Shown in pieces: positions 26,501 through 38,500 of a stretch of DNA of 64,000 nucleotides. Made by a program: the position numbers and the translations under genes. Source of the DNA: Nautilus pompilius (Eukaryota > Mollusca > Cephalopoda > Nautilida > Nautilidae); contig JACATO010000184.1 in the NCBI GenBank assembly GCA_018389105.1, positions 62,001 through 126,000 of the forward strand, read 5' to 3'. Numbering within the stretch: position 1 is the stretch's first letter; each line of letters opens with the position of its first letter. Below the pieces are notes generated by a model. That model saw only the letters and a program-made list of their open reading frames with translations, did no database searches and was not told the origin of the DNA.

Positions 26501-29500
26501 TGTGATCTTCAGAATTATTCTCATATTTTTCTCCTCAAACTCAGAAGAGGAAAAGAAAACCTGCACAGATTCAAATTAACAACTGTTTGTCGATACAATA
26601 AATACATATCATTAATTATTATTTTTTTGGAAAGCAAACTTAACAGCCAACAGAACTTTAAAAGTCTGCTTAGCATTTTTTGTTTTTTTTGTTGTTATTG
26701 TTGCAGTTTTCACGTTAAATACGTACCGATGTAAGAATAGCTGATATTGGTGGTTCTTATCAGCTCGCTTCTGGTAGAACTGTAAACCAAAATGCCACCT
26801 TGAATTAAGACAAAAGTAAAGTTTTGAAATTTACAAAACAAAACTGTGGTAGGGCGGGTTTAATTCCCAACGAACGACGTTCAGGTAGATGAATCCCTAG
26901 AAATTTCTTTCTTAAAACTTCAGGTCTTACACCATTATTCCACACAGCAACTTTGTTTTCTGGCACGCACACACACACACACACACGAGGTCTGTTTTTA
27001 CTTTCTATATCACTGCTCTGTTTCCCCTGCTATACCAGAGTTCAGTTTACCTGCTGGCAGCTGTATCAAGAGGATGCTGTCGTGGAAGCATTTTAATGAA
27101 GAAAAATTAAACTTTTTTTTAAATTTTTTTAACATTTTAGAATACTGAAAAATGCATCAATATTCAGATCTTGATATTTATTCAAAGATTGTAGTTACAG
27201 AGTTTCGCTTTACTCCTACACTGACAGGATTGTTCGCTAGCTTCACAAGAGGGCAGAGCGGGTAACTTACCACCAAACTCCTTCATGCCTGGAGCACCAA
27301 TAATCAACTTCGACGAGTCCTTTAAATAAAACAATAGTCATTTAAAAAAAAAAGAATACTTCTTCCAAATCTTGTCAGTCTTACTACAAAGCACATTATT
27401 CAGATGTCTTCTACTCGTTAATGAAGACTGGATGACAACCCGCTGAAGGTCAGATAAATGAGAAGTGACATTAAACGTGATGTTAGAACAGTTTTTGCTA
27501 AATTCCCAAGACGGATTTAGAATCGGTTTAGTGGTGTAAACTACCAAACAGAGGAAACATTAATTAATCAGTTCACAAATCCGTGTGTTGTTTGCACGTG
27601 ACTGCTATGAAATATAATGAGAAATAAATAAAACAGATGATACTAACTGTCGAATCAAATAAGCCGTCACTTAATTCTTTTCTTTGCCTTAATTTATAGT
27701 CCTCTCAAGCAGGACATACTTAAGTTAAAGGGACTATTGCATCTGGCTAATTTTAACTAAAACACAGCAAAAAAGTTTGTTTTATTTGTGGAATCTGAGT
27801 ACACAGAAGTGAAGCACATTACCTTTTTATAAGTTTACCTGTAAATAAATATCTGTTATAGAAATAGTACATGCTAGAGTGAAGAAAACAGAACTGAGTG
27901 CAATCCTACAGTCTTCTGAACGTAGTTCTACTCCCTTCTACCAAATGCTGCGATACACACCTTGGTAAAATGGACAGATGTACCCATTCCAGCCATCCTG
28001 TATTCATACTTTGTCTGTTTTCCTTCTTCAATCAGTTCAAGTGGTTGCAAGTCATCTTTCTTGTTGTACTGAAAATCTCTGGAAATCTTATAACATTTCC
28101 CATTCATCGACAACCAATTCTCCCGTTTTACATCAGTATTCACAATCTTCCACCTGGGTCCACAAATCTTTAACAAACAAGGAGAGCGTAAAACATACCC
28201 AGTGTCTGACATGGTAGTGCCTACTGGTCTGCACACAAATTTCACATATCTTGGCCATAAACGCCATCTTGTTTAAGATTTCAGTCATACCTGGTACTGA
28301 TATATGGCAGTATATTTAAACCTGCTTACTAAATGTGACAGCTACAAACATCAAAAGCGAAAATTCGATTGGGGAGACAGGGTAGGGTAAGAAAAGGGTT
28401 AGAGAAGAGGAGTTGGGTTTTTTGGATTTTTTTTCAAAAATGTAAAACAAACTTGTAATTATCCAGATAACGAATTTATTATACGGGTTTACGTAAAATG
28501 AATATGCATTTTAGTTGTGTTCCTCTTCTAGACTTTTTGTAAAAAAGAAGAAAAAAAGCAATATTTTTGACACAATTTTATAGTTTGTAACTTCCGCAAT
28601 AAATAGTATATTTAAAAAGTACAGATTTTTTTCCTTGGTGGAGAATTCCGACTGCTACATTGACAAGAAAATCAACTTCGGCGCAGAATTTCACCCTGGT
28701 AAAAAAATAATGAAGGATTTCTTCTGTTGCAAGTAACTTGGTACATTTCCTGGCTAACCCCGATTACAACCAACAAATACAACCGAAAAATTTCCATAAA
28801 AACCTGCAATTTGTCTAGGCATTTGTACTCTTATTCTCTAGTGTAATTTTTGTTTTTAGAAATTTTCTAATTCTAATTCAAAAATAGAAAATGCTGGTAA
28901 ATGAGCTCAGGGTTATCGCTTTCAAATTTGTAAATTTAGCAGAATTAAAAAATACATAACTTTTAACAGTAGTGTAAGTTTTAAGCTTCTGTTACTGTTA
29001 GACTCACCAGGCCTAAACTTGAAACAGCTGGTTCATCTTCAGGTTAGCTTAAAGTTGACAAAAACCAATGATGCATGCACCTTACAGGTGGTAAAAAAAC
29101 CTGGGCACATTGGAATCTGACCAGTCAGGTAACCTTGAACAATGACCGAGTAGATGTGCCAGCCTCATGAAACTGTCCACCCTCAAGTAAACGTTTCTAA
29201 AAAAAAAAATAACCCCACTAGAATAAAAGTTCAATGCTCCAAAAGTTTCTTTCACCCTTCCCCAGCCTGATGACTGAGATACGGCGACACCGTTTTTTTT
29301 TCTTTTGTACTTACAATGACATCACTGTTATTGGAGTTCAGTGCCATAGACATCCCTCGCCACTGATTGGACACATTTTGCTGAATGAAGTCAATAAGAG
29401 TATTTCCTGTAAAGAAACCATTGCTAAAAGATACTGATCTTAGTTGCAGTCCAGCAATATTTAAAATGAATAAATGAAGGTCTCAAACGTTTCAATGAGA

Positions 29501-32500
29501 ACAAAAAAAAAAAGAGAGAGAGAGCATTTTGTCATCAATACAAAGTTCTCAAAACGCTTTCAGTCGTCATTCTCAGCAATTGTCGATTGTAGCCTGCAGC
29601 ATCTCAGCTCCAGTACAGATAACATTCTAATCATGTCAACATTCCTTTGTTTTAGCTACCCCCTGTAGAATAAAATCTAAGAGGGAAAGAATCTGGCGAT
29701 CGTGAAGGCCTTGGAAACAGACCTGAGGAAAATTATGCATCCTGGAAGATGTTTGTTATGCCATTGCACTGCCAGGTTGGAAGCGCATGCAAATTTTGAA
29801 TTCCACCCCCCATTTGTGATAGTAGTGTAAAACAAATCCATTTTTATTTGTCCCAACCTGTACAAATACATTTTAAGAGTGGAAAGAAAACTAACTTCAG
29901 TCTCTTTCCAAAAACGTCAGCTAAAATATTCATTCAGCAGCTTTAAAACTAAAAGATCATTATACCGATTACCAATAGGTGGCAGCAGCAGCAATCACCC
30001 TGAATACTTCAGTTCTATTTTACCTAATGACTTTTTTTTTGCATGTGTTCTCATCTGACGCTTTCCTAATTTAAAAAAAAAAAAATTCCAATTTCATCAA
30101 GAAACACCTGTACAACTAAGGTACGCATTCCATCCTTTCATTACTAAGAAATATTAACACTATTTAGATTCAGTAAATGACATTTGTTCAACAAAATAAG
30201 AAAAAGTTACCATAGTAGAGACTAGATGGGGAAAAAGCACATCTCTAATGTATGCACCAGAAGTGAAAACAAAAAAAGCACAGATCTGACAGAAGACACG
30301 AGTTCCAGCACTCATCAGAATAGTGACAAAAAAAAAATGAGTTTATTTGAAAATTTAATCAGCTCAAAATTATTTTATAATTTTCCATATCTGCTCATGT
30401 ACCAGGGTCATTCGGTGTCAGATATCAGGCTGCTATACACAAGAGCCCTCAAACCGAAAACTGAACTTTGCCAAGTGAGACTTTGTCCGTGATTCATAGA
30501 AGTTATTCGGCCCTATTTCTCACACGTATCACATTTGACTACTTATTCTGGGAATCACCAGTCACCTTTCTGTCAATGGATGCCTTTGATTGCTGTAGGG
30601 AGATAGGCCGGATGAAGACAGATACTAGAAAAGGGAAAGGTGGAACTGATGAGTTAAAGCGACACAAAAAAAAAAAAAAAAAAAATGCAGACCAAAAAAG
30701 GCATTTGCCTACCTTCGTCCAGAAGAAGATCGCGCTTCTTAGTTTGCTCTAGTCTTCTTGTCGCTAGGTGGAGAGCATTTAGCACAATGTGAATCATCCC
30801 CTGCTGCACTTGGTAGAGTGGCAAATCATGCTCAATGTGCATTAAATAGAAGCTTTCCTCAAACTCCAAAACAGAGAAAGGCAGTGAACCAAAGACTGCT
30901 TCATAAATTAAATGCAATCGAGGATCTCAAACCAACACCAAAATAACCTACCAGTGCAGAGAGCAAGGAAACAATTGCCATTGTTCGAGGATCTTACAAA
31001 CAAGAATTCTTTTGCAAAGAGGCTCCAGGGGAGAAAGATGTGCCTGTCCATAATGAGAATGGCACTAAACAGACTTCAAAGCATCTCACTATTTCTGTGA
31101 TGGAAGTGTTTTCCTTGTCTCCAGAGAAGCATCAAGAGGTGAAGATAGGAAAAAGCAGGTTTGCTGCTCTTCGGCCCTCCCAGTTGTGCTCCTGAGAAAC
31201 TAGTTGCCCAACATTTAACTCTGCAAATACTAAGACAACCTTATATCAGCTATATATGCCTGCATGACAACTGCACAAACGTACCCAGTCACTACACGAC
31301 GTTAGTTCAACCAATGTGAAACTTACAAAAAAGGTAGCATTTTCATGGTCATGACTGTAGAGAAGAATCAATTTAAAGCAGTTTTCTTGATTTGTTCGGA
31401 AGAACGAATGGCAAGATTTGCAGAGATGCCAACCCTGCAAAATCATTTTCAGGAATACTAAAAGCAAGCATTCAGAAATCTGCAGATACTTTCAGGAATA
31501 AAGTTTTCTCAAACTAAATTCCATGATGGAAAAAAGACATTTTAATTCCTATGATTCCAGAAACACCTACAGAACTATTTTCAACACTCAGAAGTCTCTT
31601 TTAATTATAGCAATACTTACACAATAAGTCTAATAAACATGCTTGCCATATGCCCATTTTCTCCAACCCAAGCTGTTATTTCAGAACTCACTGCTGCAGA
31701 GACTGGTAAGTTGCTCACCTGGCTTCTTCAGAAAAACTTTGCTGACGACACACACTATTTGTGGCAAGTGCGCCAAACTGCTTATCAGATAAGTTTGATC
31801 TAAATTCAGTTCTGTTTTCTTTCTTACTGTGCTGACCACTCTCTCATCAGCAGCATTACTCGGGGAATAACCAAAATGCTTTTCATGACATTTGTCAGTA
31901 AACCATATTTATGATTACCATCAGTACCTGTAAGCCATCCAATGTTATTCCAAATTGTGTCAGTTCTCTCTAAACTACCAGTGAGATGATTTTGGGTCAC
32001 TTCATTAGGAAATGTTTCAACTTGGTATCCACAGGAAATCCATCCACAAATCATGTTTTCTGCAACCAAGTAAACTGGGGAATTTGAGAAAATACTCATT
32101 TGAAGAAAACTGCACAGTTCTCCTGAGCCTAATGTCCACAATTTCTGCCTAAATCAGTAGCTCACTGTCAAGTGCACATCTGCTGATTATTTAAGTACAG
32201 GCTGCTAAATAAAATCTCCTGACAGACTTACAGAATATATCAGCATCTCCCTTGCTTACTCCATCTGCCTCAACCAATGTGCTCAGATACTGTAGTTTTT
32301 CTGTCAATAAGCACCCCTGCATTGCCCCATTCTGATTTTTCTTGTCCTCTTGCTCCACAAGATATAGATCCTTGGAAGAAGCCACAGCTTCTGGTGTTAC
32401 AAATCTAACAAATGTCTGTCAGCAATGACAAGAGTTCTCAGCTGATACAAGGTTCATTATTTTGAAGCAAGATTAATCAATCTTGTCAAAAAATGTGAAT

Positions 32501-35500
32501 GGCATCATTCACAAAAAGTAGTTGTTTTGTCAATAAATCTCAGAAGCAGGCGTGCAATCGTTTCAGTCTTGTAATATTATTAAATCGAAATTCTGATTTA
32601 CTTTTGGACTGACTAGACACTGACACTCTGCTCAGTACTAGAACATGTCATGTAATTCATGGAACTGTCTTTGATCGCTGAACTCAATTTCAGATGTTTC
32701 CATGATTCTCTTTCCACAAATACTTCAAGTGTAGTCCACTCTCAAGTAAATATCCAACACTTTCCTAATGACAGCACCTCGTAGTATCATGCTTCAAAAT
32801 TGTGTGTGCTTGTGTCTCATGCATTGATTGATGTTTTAGTTCTTGTAAACACTTGCTACTCTTGTCTGGGTAATATAAAGTGTCAATGAGAAGGTCCTAA
32901 ACAGACACTTGTAGTTACTTAGAAGCCTTTTCAGAAGCTAAGAATACCAAATGACAGAGACATCATTGTAAAAATACATGTTGCTTACTACGAATGAAAG
33001 CAATAACACCTTTGTGTCAGCCAATCATGACACTTGCATGATCACACCCACCAAAAAGCCAAGCAGTTTTCCCAAGGAATACTTCACTTAGAGTTCATTG
33101 TTAAGATTAAAATGGTTTTCCCTGTCCTCTGTTCAAGCTGGTATTGATAACAGAACAGTCACTACATTACCGAAGGCTGTTATCAAAGTACCTAACTACC
33201 ATAGGATACAACTGAGAATCAGCACCGTTTCCATCAGTAGCTGGGGGGTATGGTCCATTTACTATTTGGCTAGCAATTTCCAGAAGTTGTTTCATTATCC
33301 ATAGTCTGTACAACTGCAGCTGGTTTTGTTCTACCACACCTGTTCCTACTGGCGATGGCAGAATCTGGGAAAAGTTTCCTGAATAATGGACCAGCATGAT
33401 CGGAACAGGCCAACGAAGGACTGTGTTCAATGAGAAAATCAGTAAAGGATGATCCTGCTCTAATCATTGCTCAGTTCAGTCGACTGCTTAAAGAATGATG
33501 TAGCTGTTTTGTTTCCCAATTTTACTTTTTTTTTTTTTTTTTTTTAAATTTGTGACACACGGGAAGTCGTCATCTTGGCCAAAGCTAAGTTTGGGTTCTT
33601 TCAAAACAGGTCACAATTCTGTGTATTCTTTTTTCAAACTTTTGCATAACGTGCTGTTTCTTCAAAGAATCTGCATGTTTTCAGAGCTGGCGCAACTGTA
33701 AATTAACTCCCCACTGAAGAGGTGAACTTTAAAGTTCCTACTCAGAATTTCATCTCAAAATTTCAAATTTTTTACAGAATTTTTTGTCATCTCATTTCAT
33801 AACACAGAATTTGGACATAAAATTTTGGGATAAATCTGCAAAACCCGTAACGGTTGGCATATCTGGATTTGTAACATAGTTGAATAGGAAACAAATAAGC
33901 TGCAAGAGTACATCTGCTTCCTACTGCCACAGTTTATAGAGAACTGCTTTGCAAAGCGCCAGCATGCAGCAACATAAATGGAAGGGTGTGAAAAGGTGGC
34001 ACTACTTCCAATAAACATCTCCAAAAATTACACTTTCATGTATCAAGACTGGATCCAGAGTGCCCACTGGCAACAACATCAAGAGACCCTGTCAGCATAC
34101 ATCGACAGGATCCAGGAGATCATCTCAGCATCTATTGAAGCTGTCCATTTAGTCTGATGGACAAGCATCCTAATCAAAAATCGCTTCATTATGGCAGAAC
34201 AAACTTCCCTGCAAAAGAAACATGACAATCACATACTAGAATTTCTTTGCCACTTCCCATGGGCAAGGGCCCAGTTGATGGAGTAAGTGGTGCCGTGAAG
34301 AGCCATGTTTTCAGCGCTTCCTCCTCTGTTGAGTTGGCAAAACATATGCCAGATATGCTGAGCTGTAAGTGTCTGCATCAGATATCAATAATTTAAATGA
34401 GACCTTAAAGTTGAACCTGCTATCTAAGATATAGCTAAGATCTACAATCCCTGCATTGTTGAAGAGACTGCTATCGCATTCAGACTGACCAATGATGCTG
34501 TAAAATCTACTGATGTGATAAAATGCCTGTTGAAATGGAAATGCACACTGGGGTGGTCAAAAGAGTTCAGAACAATAACTAGAAACTTCCTTGGTAATAA
34601 AAGTCAATTCCTCCCGAAAATGGTCATCCAAAGAGAATAAGATTTCCTACCACAGAGATCAGATGAAGTAGTTGCCGTCTCTAGTTACGCTAAATGCAAA
34701 AGACCAATGGAAGCCTAGACTAACTGATTTTGATTAATTGGGTACATAACTGAAAAAAAAACCTTCACTTTTGATTTAATTTCATTATGTGCAGTCACGT
34801 GATGGTGCCAGTAACCTGAGCAGAAATTAGCCTTGTGGCCACACAAAAAAAAAAAAAAAAAAATAGAACCTTAAAGACTTTATCCATTTTCACTCGTTTG
34901 TAAGATTTAGCAGTTGCCGCTGTATCAGAAAGTTCCTATTTTGCTCCGTACATTAAGCACAGTTAATCCTTTTTATGGAAAAAGTTCTGCAAAAGCACCG
35001 CCTTTGTTTCAGGATGTTCCAAAGGACAACAATTTCAAACCAAGGTTCAAGACTGGAAACCTCTGTATCTACTATGGATTCAGAACCATTCAGCTGTTTC
35101 TATTGTGCTTGATCATCCTACATACAAAGGTTTTTCAGCCAATACTTATTTGAGAATTATTTCAGATTTTAAATCTATGTTTGGTACGTAACTTTGGCAG
35201 ATTTTTCTCTCCAAATTTCAATGTTTCCACAGAAGTTTGATAAAGCTACTTTGTTGATAAACACTCTGGGAAGAGTTAAGGAAGCTCTCAGAATAAATGA
35301 AATCACCACTGGCCCCATGACAACCACCAAAAATATACAATGTTGTTGTTGTTGTTGTTGAGCGAGTTGGACTTCTGAACAAGGCTCTGCCAATGGCATG
35401 GCATCCCGTAAAGGCAAGTGGCCTGTTCTCTGTCGAGTCCTCTTCGTGACTGAGAGATGTTCGTCGAGCTGACAAGCGGCCCGGTCCACACGACACCAGG

Positions 35501-38500
35501 GGCCTCAAGGACCCGGGAGGTCTCTCTCACGTCAGACACCAAGGAGATGTCGTACAGCTGTTTCACGCTATGGCGATCATCAGCGACAACTCTCCTCCGA
35601 CCCCAACCTGGATCGAACCCGGTACAGGAGCAACGGCCCCCTTATGGAGCTAACCCGCTACCACCTGCCCCACTGGGCCGGTTTGTTGTTGCTGCTGACC
35701 AGTTTGATGCAAAAGATTTTTTAACACTCAATAATTTGGTTCAGTGCTACTGAGATAGCAATATCAGATGGTTTTAATGGCTATCATAAATATTGATTTC
35801 AAAACACTTCAAATTTGATAAATATTTTTGAGAAAACTCAGTTTCTGATCTGTTTGATACAGCTTTGTGCATGCCAGTATCTATTGCCATTGCCAAAATG
35901 TCATTTTTTTTTGCATTAAGATATATAAAATAGCTGTTATGCCGCAAGAGTGCATGAGCAGCCTCTCTCTCTCTCTCTAACGAGCAGTGAATTTGAAAAA
36001 ACTGACAGGTTAAGAGAGAAAACCGATAATCTTATTGAAGAATTTGACAAAAATCTGAGAGATTACTCACCTTATATTGACTTATGCTAAATAATTTTAT
36101 TATTACTGCTTGTAGAGTAATTGTCAATATAAACTTGTTTTCTTCAACAAAGTTACACACATACATCCATCCATCCCATCTGCCTGAGTGAAAATGATCA
36201 TTTAAATTTATCCAGAAACTATTTTGTAATTACAGATTTCTATGACATCTTTCCGCACATCTATAGAGCAAACAAGATCACATAATTGTCATGCAAACTT
36301 TAAGTAGCAGTCGAGGAGGAGTTCATCCACTACTCTGTGTGAGCCATACATTGTTTTTGTGTGTTCAAATTCAGATATCCAGTTTGGCACCTGAAGAAAA
36401 TCTTCATATTAAAAATGAATAATTTTAAAATTAATGTAATATAATATCTCACAGCCCCCATGCATGCACAACAGACATTCTAGCTTAATCTACAGGCTTT
36501 CTACTCTGTTGTTTCTCTTAATCGTCCTGCACCAGTGAGAACCAAACCTGGCTAACTTGCATGTGTAATCATACACAGTTTTCTCAAAAACGGATCTGTA
36601 CATACCCAACGTGTTCAGTTCTACCGTGTCACACTGGTCGGCGGGAGCAGAGAGACGACATTTATAAACACACCCTGGCGCCACTACTTTCTTCATCCTG
36701 CTATCATTACCCTGTGGGGCTCCAGCTAGTAACCTGCAGCAGAGAGAGGGAGAGTTTACAAAACAACACATAACAATGGTTGACAAAAGGTACAAAAGAC
36801 CGAGCAGCTTCTGAACAGGTGACTTTGCAAACTTAGTTTTGTATTTTTTTTGTTTGTTTGTTTAATGGAATTTTTCTTCTTTAATTTAGTAGATAAAAAT
36901 TAGTTCAACTTTATGTCAACAAAAGAAATGTGTTTATCTCTCTCACTGTATCAGAAGGAACCGCATTTATGTGCGATGGAAGGAACAAACTTCACCAATT
37001 CTCTTTGAAGATTGTATCTCCCGACTGAATCAGAATGTTGATTACTTCAATTTTAGAATTAAATTTTGTCAAATTCTAGTACACACTTCTAACTGGAAAT
37101 CGTTTAGACTTACCAAATTTTAAAAATAATAATAATAATAATAAAAGGGATTTTAATTTAAGAAGAGATAATCATATCACATCGTCTAATTATATGAATA
37201 TTCAAACACATATCTACTCTAATTCAGATGGAAAAGTTATGTGAAATTAAACTAGCACAAAGTTTTTTTTTTAAAATTATTACCTAATTAGTCATTCTGA
37301 GTGATTATGCTGAATCTGTATTTAAAAGGACAATGCTCTTTCTGAATTTAATACAATTCTGTGTAAAGATGTTTTGTTGTTGTTGTTTTTTAATGCTATA
37401 AATTAATTCTTCATAATGAATGTTTTAAAAGTAAAATTACATTAGAGCTTAATGATGAGGTACATTGATAGGCACATTCAAAATACCCTAATCTCTTTTC
37501 AGAATTAGAGACAACAATGCTGCTACTACTATTACTACTAAGGCTAGTGAGTACTTTAATGTATTTGATTTGCATTTAACATTTGCTAATAATGTACTAC
37601 TCAGACCACAGACAGGTCGTTGTTATGAGAACAGCAAAGATAAACCATCCCTAAGGATCAATGACCAACTGTGAGGAATGTTCAGTATGAACCATGTTAA
37701 AAGCATGCTTAGTAATGGAACGAGTCACACAAGGATGACACATGACCCGACCTGGTCATGCATCTCAATCAAACAAAGTCATCTACCTAAAGTTTAAAGG
37801 CAACAAGATCTTTTTTTATTCCTTCAAACGGAAGGGAGGTCATTCAGTGTGTACTGTTGATATAAACATTATCCACACTGTACAGACTAATATTAATTGC
37901 ATAATGCAGCTAGCATAGGTATTTCTCAAAATTGTGATTAGAGTAACTTAATCATAAGATTGGGGGGGGCAGGTGCCACATGGAAAACGTTTACTACTCC
38001 AGGTCCTATGCACATTGGTAGGGTTATTTGGTGAGATACTGATAGAGTCAGTTACAAGCAAAGGCACTGGGTGAGATAGCAGGGATCTCTCTCAACCGAG
38101 TACTAAGATTAGGAATTCAGTTGGTAATGTGGAAGTCACCCCACAAGCAAGGTTTATTTCACAGCTTCACCTGTAACTACTGTTGTCCCTCAATCAGGCC
38201 ATAAGCTTGAGCTTCGTATCACCATTACCTTGTTCCAACCACTGTTCCCTTGCTTTGATGATATGGTTCTCCATGTACAAGAACGGAACTAGGCCAGTGA
38301 CTAGCTAGTTTCTCAATACACTGGCTGTGAAGCTGCATCCACTGCCTGACTATAGAAAATGTGATGCACCAAGTCCAGAAAAACAAGTAACAGTTCATTA
38401 GCCACCTCTGTAGCTAATCTTTGGATTGAAGTCGGTGAATCATACAGACCTTTGTCAGGTACTTCATGAGATTTAGGAAAATTTCAATCTTTCATAATCT

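Noticed and set aside
27338-27547. Minus-strand 69-codon frame beside integrin exon 5
   Set aside because: Lies in the intron before the acceptor; the exons on either side join without it.
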